DNA of 26,393 bases, from assembly GCA_037442025.1 (NCBI GenBank), contig JBBIRB010000039.1, positions 1 to 26,393 on the forward strand. Direction: 5' to 3'. This document shows positions 14,224-21,060 of the stretch, in pieces; position 1 is the stretch's first letter; each line of letters begins with the position of its first letter. The translations under genes were made by a program, and so were the position numbers. The notes beneath the pieces were generated by a model. That model had not been told where the DNA came from. It saw only the letters and a program-made list of their open reading frames with translations, and searched no databases. This DNA comes from UBA2287 sp037442025 (GTDB lineage Bacteria > Bacteroidota > Bacteroidia > Bacteroidales > Tenuifilaceae).

Positions 14224-15591
14224 ATGTCACAAAACAAACCGAGCATACCCAAGGGCACACGCGATTTTTCGCCTGTTGAAATGTCGCGACGAAACTACAT
14301 TTTCGACACCGTAAAGACAGTTTTTAAAACCTATGGCTACCAGCCCATCGAAACCCCTGCCATGGAAAACCTCACCACCCTTTTGGGCAAGTACGGTGAG
14401 GAGGGCGACAAGTTGCTTTTTAAAATTCTCAATTCGGGCGACTACCTAAAGGGTGTAAGCCCTAACGAGGTGAACGCAGAGAACCTGAACCCGCTTTCGG
14501 TAAAAATTTGCGAAAAGGGACTGCGTTACGACCTTACCGTGCCCTTTGCCCGTTTTGTGGTTCAATACCAAAACGATATAACCTTTCCCTTTAAACGATA
14601 TCAAATTCAGCCAGTTTGGCGTGCCGACAGGCCACAAAAGGGTCGCTACCGCGAGTTTTACCAGTGCGATGTTGATGTAGTTGGTTCCGATTCGCTGCTC
14701 AACGAGGTGGAGTTAGTACTTATAATTAACGATGTATTCTCGAAATTAGGGGTAAGCACTACGGTAAAAATTAATAACCGTAAAATACTAAGCGGAATGG
14801 TTCAGGTTATTGGCGAGAGCGAAAGGCTAATCGATATAACCGTTGCAATCGATAAAATCGATAAAATTGGGCTCGATGCTGTTAACAAGGAACTTTCCGA
14901 AAAGGGTGTATCGGCAAAAGCCATCGAAATGCTGCAGCCAATCATAATGCTTAGCGGAACAAATGCCGAAAAACTGCATAAACTGAGGACTGTACTTGCC
15001 AGTTCTGAAATTGGAATGAAAGGGATTGACGAAATGCAGCAAATATTCGACACCCTTAAGGCCATAAATGGGCTTAAAACAAAAGTTGAACTCGACCTGT
15101 CGCTTGCTCGAGGGTTGAATTACTATACAGGTGCCATCTTCGAAGTTAAAGCCAACGACATGGAAATGGGCAGCATTTGCGGAGGCGGTCGCTACGACGA
15201 TTTAACCGGAATTTTTGGATTAAAGAACGTTTCGGGTGTTGGTGTTTCGTTTGGTGCCGATCGCATTTACGACGTGATGCTGCATTTGAACCTATTCCCC
15301 GAGAGTTTGCTATCGTCGAGCAGGGTTATGTTTGCCAACTTTGGCCCTCGCGAGGCAGCCTTTTGCCTGCCCATCCTGCAAACCCTTCGTCAGGCAGGAA
15401 TATCGGCCGAACTGTACCCCGAAGCAGCTAAAATGAAAAAGCAGTTCGACTATGCAAATAAAAAGAATATTGCTTTTGTAGTTATTGTTGGCGAAGCCGA
15501 AATGCAGGCAGGTACAGCCTCAGTTAAGGATATGGTTTCGGGAAATCAGGAAATTATTACGTTAAAGGAGCTTGCTGAATATCTAAAGTAG
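14224..15591 (+). CDS. hisS: Histidine--tRNA ligase
   Basis: Class II aminoacyl-tRNA synthetase charging tRNA-His. 455 residues. The N-terminal GTRDFSPVE (11-19) precedes RYDLTVPFARFV (101-112, HisRS-specific). Motif 2 is at about 125-150 (RYQIQPVWRADRPQKGRYRE), the HisA signature RGLNYYTGAIFE at 294-305, and motif 3 at 317-349 (CGGGRYDDL to GVGVSFGADRIYD). The C-terminal anticodon-binding domain spans about 360-455 (VMFANFGPREAA, AELYPEAAKMKKQFDYANKK). A complete, ordinary bacterial enzyme. Confidence 0.97.
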   Translation: MSQNKPSIPKGTRDFSPVEMSRRNYIFDTVKTVFKTYGYQPIETPAMENLTTLLGKYGEEGDKLLFKILNSGDYLKGVSPNEVNAENLNPLSVKICEKGLRYDLTVPFARFVVQYQNDITFPFKRYQIQPVWRADRPQKGRYREFYQCDVDVVGSDSLLNEVELVLIINDVFSKLGVSTTVKINNRKILSGMVQVIGESERLIDITVAIDKIDKIGLDAVNKELSEKGVSAKAIEMLQPIIMLSGTNAEKLHKLRTVLASSEIGMKGIDEMQQIFDTLKAINGLKTKVELDLSLARGLNYYTGAIFEVKANDMEMGSICGGGRYDDLTGIFGLKNVSGVGVSFGADRIYDVMLHLNLFPESLLSSSRVMFANFGPREAAFCLPILQTLRQAGISAELYPEAAKMKKQFDYANKKNIAFVVIVGEAEMQAGTASVKDMVSGNQEIITLKELAEYLK

Positions 15592-15671
15592 GTTTAATGA
15601 AAAACTATCTACGCAACCGATGAACTTAACTGGACGTTCTTTATTAGTTAAGAAACAAAAAGGCAAATACT

Positions 15672-16451
15672 TTGAAGTATAGAATTTACATTGACGAAGT
15701 TGGAAATAATGACATAGGAAGTTCCAATAATCCGAATCATAGATTTCTATGCTTAACTGGTGTTGTGTTTCCACTCGATTATGTAAAAGATGAACTAACC
15801 CCTGATATTGAGAGACTAAAAGCAAAATTTTTCAATAGCCATCCCGATGAACCGGTTATTTTGCATCGCAAAGAAATATTGAATAAGAAATATCCATTCA
15901 AAGTTTTAATCGATCCGGAAGTCGAAAAGAGTTTTAATTCTGAGCTATTGATGTTGCTGGAGAAGTGGAAATTTAAAACAATTACAGTACTTATAGATAA
16001 ATTAGAGCATCAAAAGAGGTATTCAGTATGGCGTTATGATCCATACCACTATTGCATGGCAGTTATATTTGAAAGATACCATTTACGATTAAAGGAAATT
16101 GGGGAAACCGGAGATATGATGTTTGAGTCGAGGGGAGGAAAAGAGGATAATAGGCTGAAGGAGTCCTACAGAAATATTTTTCAAAAGGGAACAGATTGGA
16201 TTAAACCTGAAGACATTGATGAAACAATTACAAGTAAAGAACTTAAAGTCAAGCCCAAATCACTAAACGTTGCTGGCCTTCAAGTTGCAGATTTACTGGC
16301 ATATCCGTTATATAGATTTTCCTTAAAGCACTATTCTTTAAAAACAGATGAAAGAATTACTTTTAATGAAGAGATAATTGAGGTTATAAAACCTAAAATT
16401 TATAAAAATGGAAATAAAATGGATGGCTATGGGCTTAAATTACTTCCATAA
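15672..16451 (+). CDS. DUF3800 domain protein, TTG start
   Basis: 259-residue protein of the DUF3800 family. The N-terminal signature YRIYIDEVGNND (acidic D-E pair on a first strand) and the C-terminal AGLQVADLLAYPLYR (second Asp) fit the predicted RNase H-like fold of this family. Biochemical function is unestablished; members often sit alone or in mobile or defence-rich regions. The only usable start is TTG 15672: the frame is closed by TAG at 15645 and has no ATG or GTG in between. The gene is distinctly more AT-rich in codon use than hisS and hutH on either side, which suggests later acquisition. Its TAA overlaps the T tract of a minus-strand terminator. It lies 80 bases after hisS, and the gap contains an inverted repeat CTTAACT/AGTTAAG (15625-15652). 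Confidence 0.85.
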   Translation: MKYRIYIDEVGNNDIGSSNNPNHRFLCLTGVVFPLDYVKDELTPDIERLKAKFFNSHPDEPVILHRKEILNKKYPFKVLIDPEVEKSFNSELLMLLEKWKFKTITVLIDKLEHQKRYSVWRYDPYHYCMAVIFERYHLRLKEIGETGDMMFESRGGKEDNRLKESYRNIFQKGTDWIKPEDIDETITSKELKVKPKSLNVAGLQVADLLAYPLYRFSLKHYSLKTDERITFNEEIIEVIKPKIYKNGNKMDGYGLKLLP

Positions 16452-16471
16452 AAAAACCCCGAAAAACGGGG
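16450..16471 (-). terminator. Minus-strand terminator of the candidate small RNA
   Basis: On the minus strand CCCCG (16467-16471), loop TTTTT, CGGGG (16457-16461), then seven T (16450-16456). On the plus strand the same hairpin is followed by CAAAGG, so it does not work as an ordinary terminator for the DUF3800 gene. Confidence 0.75.
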
Positions 16472-16512
16472 CAAAGGCACTTACGTCCTTCCACCTTCGG
16501 GAATCCGAATTG
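16450..16512 (-). ncRNA. Candidate small RNA between DUF3800 and hutH
   Basis: A predicted minus-strand transcript of about 60 nt, bounded by a promoter (16516-16547) and a terminator (16450-16471). Reading on the minus strand from about 16512 there is a hairpin TTCGG-ATTC-CCGAA, then a second weaker stem in which AAGG pairs with CCTT around GGAAGGACGTAAG, then the terminator stem. There is no open frame with a start codon. I do not match it to a known RNA family. The coordinates of the 5' end are approximate. Confidence 0.55.
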
Positions 16513-16515
16513 ATA

Positions 16516-16547
16516 CAAAGGTATAGGATTTTTATAAATTATGCAAA
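16516..16547 (-). promoter_or_regulatory. Promoter of the candidate small RNA
   Basis: Minus strand: TTTG (16544-16547), 20-base spacer, TACCTTTG (16516-16523). This is the best full match to the Bacteroidetes TTTG/TAnnTTTG promoter in the window. The plus-strand bases 16544-16551 read CAAATTTG, so a diverging -33 TTTG for hutH abuts it. Confidence 0.65.
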
Positions 16548-16589
16548 TTTGAACATAAATTATATTTCACTTTGAATACCAATGAAATT

Positions 16590-18080
16590 ATGACCAAAGC
16601 TCATTTTTTATCTCCTAAGCCGCTAACCTTTGAGTTGCTCAACAAGATGATTTACGGCTCGTACGAGTTAAAACTTTCCGACGAGGCCATCAGTCGCATT
16701 TCGCATTGCCGCGATTATCTCGACAAGAAGATGGAGAACGAGGATAAGCCCATTTACGGTATTACCACCGGATTTGGATCGCTTTGCAATCGTACCATTT
16801 CCAGGGAGGAACTTTCGCAACTCCAAAATAACCTTGTAATGTCGCATGCCTGCAGCACTGGCGACGAAGTTGCTCCCGAAATAGTGAAGCTTATGCTCTT
16901 GCTTAAGGCCCATGCTTTATCGCTTGGAAACTCAGGAGTACAGGTGGTTACAGTTCAGCGAATTGCAGATTTTTATAACAACAATGTTCTGCCAATCGTT
17001 TACGACCGTGGTTCGCTAGGCGCATCTGGCGATTTGGCTCCACTTTCCAACCTTTTCTTGCCTCTTATTGGCATGGGCGAAGTGCGGTATAGGGGTGAAA
17101 AACGCAAAGCAACCGAAGTTCTTAAAGAATTTGGGTGGGAGCCCATTGCATTGAAATCAAAGGAAGGTTTGGCACTGCTGAATGGAACCCAATTCATGAG
17201 CGCACATGGGGTTTTGGCCATGGTAAGGGCACTAAAAATTTCGAAAATGGCCGATGCCATTGGCGCGCTTTCGCTCGAAGGCTTCGATGGCCGAATCGAT
17301 CCGTTCCATAAGAATATTCACGAAGTCCGTCCCCATAATGGCCAAATTGCAACTGCAGAAAACTTAAGAAGAATTCTTGAGGGTAGCGAGCTGATTGCCC
17401 GTGCCAAGAAGCATGTTCAGGATCCCTACTCGTTCCGTTGTATGCCTCAGGTGCATGGTGCTTCGAAGGATGCCATAAGCTATGTTGCCAGCGTTCTGCT
17501 AACAGAAATTAATTCGGTTACCGATAATCCCACCATTTGGCCCAATGAGGATCTAATTATTTCCGGAGGAAACTTCCATGGCCAACCATTGGCTTTGGCG
17601 TTCGACTTTTTAGCCATTGCGTTGGCCGAACTGGGCAATATTTCGGAGCGAAGGGTTTCGCAGCTGATTTTTGGACTAAGAGGCCTGCCCGAATTTCTGG
17701 TTGCCAATCCAGGCCTGAATTCAGGCCTTATGATTCCTCAGTATGCAGCCGCTGCCATGGTAAGCCAGAACAAGCAGCTTTGCACTCCTGCCTCTGTGGA
17801 TAGTATTGTTTCGTCGAACGGACAGGAAGACCATGTAAGCATGGGTGCCAACGCAGCCACAAAGCTGCTTCGCGTAGTAGACAATACCGAGAGGATACTC
17901 GCCGTAGAACTGCTAAATGCAGCACAGGCAATTGAGTTTAGGCGTCCTGCAAAAACATCGGCCTACCTCGAAACCTTAATGGCCGATTACAGAAAGCATG
18001 TACCATTCATTCAGGAAGATGTGGTGATGTACGAAATGATGGAGCGAACTTTGGCTTTTATTAAATCGAGAGTTTTTTAA
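16590..18080 (+). CDS. hutH: Histidine ammonia-lyase
   Basis: Converts L-histidine to trans-urocanate and ammonia, the first step of histidine degradation. About 496 residues. The MIO cofactor forms from Ala-Ser-Gly at 145-147 in RGSLGASGDLAPL; the catalytic tyrosine loop YGITTGFGSL is at about 56-65. Substrate clues favour histidine over tyrosine or phenylalanine: Ser-His in LVMSHACSTG, where tyrosine enzymes have other residues, and the Glu in ILAVELLNAAQAIEF equivalent to the HAL-specific glutamate. I choose ATG 16590 over TTG 16572, because the TTG lies inside a promoter-like TCACTTTG and adds only six residues. No other hut gene is adjacent. Confidence 0.92.
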   Translation: MTKAHFLSPKPLTFELLNKMIYGSYELKLSDEAISRISHCRDYLDKKMENEDKPIYGITTGFGSLCNRTISREELSQLQNNLVMSHACSTGDEVAPEIVKLMLLLKAHALSLGNSGVQVVTVQRIADFYNNNVLPIVYDRGSLGASGDLAPLSNLFLPLIGMGEVRYRGEKRKATEVLKEFGWEPIALKSKEGLALLNGTQFMSAHGVLAMVRALKISKMADAIGALSLEGFDGRIDPFHKNIHEVRPHNGQIATAENLRRILEGSELIARAKKHVQDPYSFRCMPQVHGASKDAISYVASVLLTEINSVTDNPTIWPNEDLIISGGNFHGQPLALAFDFLAIALAELGNISERRVSQLIFGLRGLPEFLVANPGLNSGLMIPQYAAAAMVSQNKQLCTPASVDSIVSSNGQEDHVSMGANAATKLLRVVDNTERILAVELLNAAQAIEFRRPAKTSAYLETLMADYRKHVPFIQEDVVMYEMMERTLAFIKSRVF

Positions 18081-18084
18081 ATGG

Positions 18085-18112
18085 AAAGAGGAGTAATTCG
18101 TTACTCCTCTTT
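18085..18112. terminator. Bidirectional terminator shared by hutH and the Spy-like gene
   Basis: Perfect 12-bp stem AAAGAGGAGTAA (18085-18096) with TTACTCCTCTTT (18101-18112), closed by a TTCG tetraloop. A T-rich tail follows on the plus strand. The stop codon and last codons of the convergent minus-strand gene lie inside the stem. Confidence 0.85.
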
Positions 18113-18568
18113 TCTTGGTGCATTGCGAATTTGTTGCAGTAAGTAAGTTTTAAACTCATGGTCGGCAAAGTATAGTTTCATTACTTTATCAACTGGTAAA
18201 ACTCGCTTAAATTTCTCGTTGAATTCTCCTAGTAATTCGGCCTCTATCTTGTGCGATTTAATGTATTGGTCGGCATAACGTTCTGTTTCTTTGGTCGATA
18301 GTCGCCCCATCTTTTCGTTACACTCCTTCATTAGGTTTCGCCTGTCCTCAATTATTCTATTCTTTTTCTTCCAATAGTCGTTATAAACAGGCCAGAAGCG
18401 TTGAGCTTCTTCGGGTGTGAGGTTCAACTTCTCAGTGAAGAAGGCAATTTTTTGGGCTTTTATTGCTTCTTCCTTATCGGAATCCTTACTTTGAGATAGT
18501 AATTGTTTTGGTACCGAAAGCAAGAATAAAAGCCCAATTAGGCTTAGGGTAAAAATAAATTTGTTCAT
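18101..18568 (-). CDS. Spy/CpxP-like periplasmic protein of an ECF sigma cluster
   Basis: About 155 residues starting at ATG 18568. The in-frame ATG at 18589 would place seven polar residues before the signal peptide, so the shorter form is preferred. The signal is FIFTLSLIGLLFLLS, cleaved near LLSQS. The rest is helical and highly charged with LNLTPEEAQRFWPVYNDYW (about 48-66), an LTxxE-type motif also found in Spy/CpxP/ZraP periplasmic chaperones and in the small Bacteroidetes proteins often encoded after ECF sigma factors. It is the last gene of the sigma/anti-sigma trio; a sensory or chaperone role is inference. Confidence 0.75.
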   Translation of the reverse strand: MNKFIFTLSLIGLLFLLSVPKQLLSQSKDSDKEEAIKAQKIAFFTEKLNLTPEEAQRFWPVYNDYWKKKNRIIEDRRNLMKECNEKMGRLSTKETERYADQYIKSHKIEAELLGEFNEKFKRVLPVDKVMKLYFADHEFKTYLLQQIRNAPRKEE

Positions 18569-18602
18569 AAAGTTGCGATGTGATGGCAAAAAAACCTCAG
18601 GG

Positions 18603-19055
18603 TTAGTGCTGAAGTTGCTCCATTAAAGTAACGTAGTCAATTTTTTCTTCGAGCAAATACTGAATAACAGGATCGTTTTTACCCTGCTTAACGGTATCTA
18701 TCTTGCAGCAAGCATCAGAAGCTTCAACAAGTTGACCCTCATCGTAGTTGGAAATGCTTTTAGAAACTATTTCAATGTAATCGTGACTATAAAGTTCGTT
18801 TTCAGGACTTGGGTTTACCTGAATGAAGTAGTATGCCGCGTAACCTAGCACGGCAAGTGCTGCAAAGCCTGCTGCTAGGGACAGTTGGGTTCTTGCTGTT
18901 CGAAGTAACATAACAAAAGGTCTATCCTTTTGCTTCTGGGTGCAAAAGTCCTGAATGCGCGACGGTAGCGAATCGAAATACCCTTGCGGAACCGTAAAGG
19001 GCAATTGCTTGTCGGCACTAAATTTAAAATTTTCGTTGTTTGTAAAATCCTTCAT
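18603..19055 (-). CDS. Putative anti-sigma factor, single-pass membrane protein
   Basis: About 150 residues starting at ATG 19055 (two further codons are possible at 19061). The N-terminal cytoplasmic part carries PFTVPQGYFDSLPSRIQDF, a stretch common in proteins encoded beside Bacteroidetes ECF sigma factors. One transmembrane helix follows at about 58-78 (LSLAAGFAALAVLGYAAYYFI), then a periplasmic domain with a Cys-Cys pair (DACCKID, about 114-120). There is no zinc-binding ZAS motif, so it is not a classic ZAS anti-sigma. Position between the sigma factor and the Spy-like protein is the main reason for the call. Confidence 0.7.
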   Translation of the reverse strand: MKDFTNNENFKFSADKQLPFTVPQGYFDSLPSRIQDFCTQKQKDRPFVMLLRTARTQLSLAAGFAALAVLGYAAYYFIQVNPSPENELYSHDYIEIVSKSISNYDEGQLVEASDACCKIDTVKQGKNDPVIQYLLEEKIDYVTLMEQLQH

Positions 19056-19103
19056 TACCAAATATATCGTTACAAGTTTATGATAGAGGGTTTGTTGAAA
19101 GGT

Positions 19104-19652
19104 TTAATCGCCCTCCATGAATTTCTCAATTTTTTTAACTGCGTGATGAAACGAAGCCTTGAGTGCACCTACTGAAGTTCCCAGAACTTCAGACATGTCT
19201 TCGTATTTCATTTCCTCAAAGTACTTCATATTAAAAACCAGCCTTTGCTTTTCGGGCAGGGTAAGTATGGCTTTCTGAAGTTTAATTTGAATGGCTTCGC
19301 CATTTAGGTGTGGATCGGATTCAAGAGTTCGACTAAGATGCTGCTCAACATCGTCGAGATGGACATGTAATTTTGCGCGTTTCTTTTTCAGGTGGGTGAG
19401 CGATTCGTTTGTGGCTATTCGGTAAAGCCAGGTGAAAAGTTGTGAGTCTTCCCTGAATCCATCGAGGCCAGTCCATACTTTCAGAAAAGTATTCTGAATA
19501 ACGTCATCGGCATCGTCGTGGCTAATTACAATTTTTCGAATGTGCCAATAAATTCGCTCCTGATACTTTCGAACAATAAGGTTAAATGCATAACTCCTAG
19601 TTTCGCTGCTGCGAAACATGTCGAGCAATTCCTTATCGCTCAGTTGAGTCAT
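19104..19652 (-). CDS. RNA polymerase sigma factor, ECF family
   Basis: 182 residues with the two ECF domains. Region 2 is YAFNLIVRKYQERIYWHIRK to DDADDVIQNTFLKVW and FTWLYRIATNESLTHLKKK. Region 4 is ILTLPEKQRLVFNMKYFEEM followed by a helix-turn-helix (MSEVLGTSVGALKASFHHAVKKI). It starts only 13 bases after the stop of the transketolase C-half gene on the same strand, with no terminator in between, so it can be transcribed from the transketolase promoter. Anti-sigma and Spy-like genes follow. Regulon unknown. Confidence 0.94.
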   Translation of the reverse strand: MTQLSDKELLDMFRSSETRSYAFNLIVRKYQERIYWHIRKIVISHDDADDVIQNTFLKVWTGLDGFREDSQLFTWLYRIATNESLTHLKKKRAKLHVHLDDVEQHLSRTLESDPHLNGEAIQIKLQKAILTLPEKQRLVFNMKYFEEMKYEDMSEVLGTSVGALKASFHHAVKKIEKFMEGD

Positions 19653-19665
19653 TGACCTACAGTAT

Positions 19666-20619
19666 CTATTTTCGGTTTATAACCTTGCGAGCCGCATCAA
19701 CAATATTCTGCGTATCAACTCCGTACTTGGTAAGAAGTTCTTCGGGTTTTCCGCTTTCTCCAAACGTATCGTTTACAGCTACCATTTCTATTGGGGTGGG
19801 ATTAAATCGGGCAAGTACTTGAGCAACGCTATCGCCAAGACCCCCATTCATCATATGCTCCTCTGCTGTAACTACGCAACGAGTTTTAGCAACTGAACGA
19901 AGAATTGCCTCGCTGTCCAAAGGTTTAATGGTGTGAATGTTGATTACCTCAGAGGTTATTCCGCTTTGCTCCAGTATTTCGGCGGCTTCAAGGGCTTTCC
20001 AAACCAAATGACCTGTGGCAAAAATAGTTACATCACTGCCTTCCTTCAGTAAAATGGCTTTCCCAATTTCGAACTGCTGATCAACCGGGGTGAAATTTGG
20101 AACAACAGGTCGGCCAAACCTTAAATATACAGGCCCTACCCATTTGGCTGCTGCCATGGTTGCGGCTTTAGTTTGATTAAAGTCGCAGGGATTAATGACC
20201 GTCATGTTGGGTAGCATTTTCATAAGACCCAAATCTTCGAGCATTTGGTGAGTTGCGCCATCTTCGCCCAGGGTAAGCCCTGCGTGCGATGCTGCAATTT
20301 TCACGTTTTTATTAGAGTAGGCAACGCTTTGGCGAATTTGGTCGTATACCCTTCCGGTTGCAAACGAAGCGAAGGTGCCTGCAAAGGGGATTTTTCCACC
20401 AATGGTAAGGCCCGCAGCAAGACCAATCATATTTGCTTCTGCTATCCCGGTTTGAAAAAAGCGATCGGGGAAATCCTTAACGAATTTCTCCATTTTAAGT
20501 GAGCCAATTAAGTCGGCACAAAGGGCTACAACGTTGGGATTCGATTTGCCTAATTCGTAAAGAGCTTCCCCAAAACCTGAACGGGTGTCTTTACTGCCAG
20601 TATTAATGTACTTATTCAT
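19666..20619 (-). CDS. Transketolase, C-terminal subunit
   Basis: 317 residues holding the pyrimidine-binding and C-terminal domains of a split transketolase. The catalytic glutamate that activates thiamine diphosphate is visible in FQTGIAEANMIGLAAGL (E61). FAGTFASFATGRVYDQIRQS, the histidine of ASHAGLTLGEDGATHQ and YLRFGRPVVPNF are typical. The N-half is encoded upstream at 21061-21906, with an MGS-like gene between them. Each half has its own start and stop and full family length, so the split is genuine and not a frameshift. It acts in the non-oxidative pentose phosphate pathway. Confidence 0.93.
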   Translation of the reverse strand: MNKYINTGSKDTRSGFGEALYELGKSNPNVVALCADLIGSLKMEKFVKDFPDRFFQTGIAEANMIGLAAGLTIGGKIPFAGTFASFATGRVYDQIRQSVAYSNKNVKIAASHAGLTLGEDGATHQMLEDLGLMKMLPNMTVINPCDFNQTKAATMAAAKWVGPVYLRFGRPVVPNFTPVDQQFEIGKAILLKEGSDVTIFATGHLVWKALEAAEILEQSGITSEVINIHTIKPLDSEAILRSVAKTRCVVTAEEHMMNGGLGDSVAQVLARFNPTPIEMVAVNDTFGESGKPEELLTKYGVDTQNIVDAARKVINRK

Positions 20620-20646
20620 GTCATTATTTGTAGTCGTTACAGAATG

Positions 20647-21042
20647 CTATTGTCTGCTAAGCCTTTGGGAGGCCTCTTTTTTTATCAAACCCAAAATAAC
20701 CAGTTCGGCTGTAGCGTAATTAGTTGCCAATGGAATGTTTTTCACATTGCAAGTTTCGAGAAGTATACGAATGTCTTCGTGGTGCTTTTGAATCACCTTG
20801 TGGTCGCGAAGGAAAATAACAATGTCAACTTCGTTTTTACTGATCATATCAGTAATTTGTTGGTATCCACCCGACTGGCCAGGGCTTAAGTGGGTGCAAG
20901 GGATACCCTGCGATTCGAGAAATTCTGCTGTGCGACCGGTTGCCAAGAGGTTTACTCCACGAAGCCAATCGAGTCGTTCGGTTAAAAATTTAACCAGTTC
21001 GGGTTTTTTTGCGTCGTGCGCAATAACCGCAATGTTTGTCAT
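20647..21042 (-). CDS. Methylglyoxal synthase-like protein with altered active site
   Basis: 131-residue MGS-like domain protein. Methylglyoxal synthase turns dihydroxyacetone phosphate into methylglyoxal and phosphate. Compared with E. coli MgsA, conserved features are AHD at 8-10 (E. coli H19, D20), LATGRT at 33-38, D80 (D91), H87 (H98) and D90 (D101). The catalytic base Asp71 of the GGDQQ motif is replaced by Tyr60 in SGGYQQ (codon TAC), and Thr47 by Arg37. The loop before it is one residue longer than in E. coli. So either a diverged synthase or an MGS-fold protein with another ligand. It lies between the two transketolase halves with gaps of 27 and 18 bases. Confidence 0.85.
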   Translation of the reverse strand: MTNIAVIAHDAKKPELVKFLTERLDWLRGVNLLATGRTAEFLESQGIPCTHLSPGQSGGYQQITDMISKNEVDIVIFLRDHKVIQKHHEDIRILLETCNVKNIPLATNYATAELVILGLIKKEASQRLSRQ

Positions 21043-21060
21043 GTTTGTGTATATTAATGT

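Noticed and set aside
16457..16471. Hairpin as a plus-strand terminator of the DUF3800 gene
   Set aside because: No T tract follows on the plus strand; the T tract is on the minus strand, so it is assigned to a minus-strand transcript.
16450..16530. tRNA or tRNA fragment on the minus strand
   Set aside because: The TTCGGATTCCCGAA stretch recalls a T-arm, but the loop is 4 bases, the GTTC/TTCGA core is missing, and no acceptor or anticodon stems fit.
16572..16589. TTG start for hutH giving six extra residues
   Set aside because: The triplet lies inside a TCACTTTG promoter-like box, and the ATG at 16590 gives a normal N-terminus.
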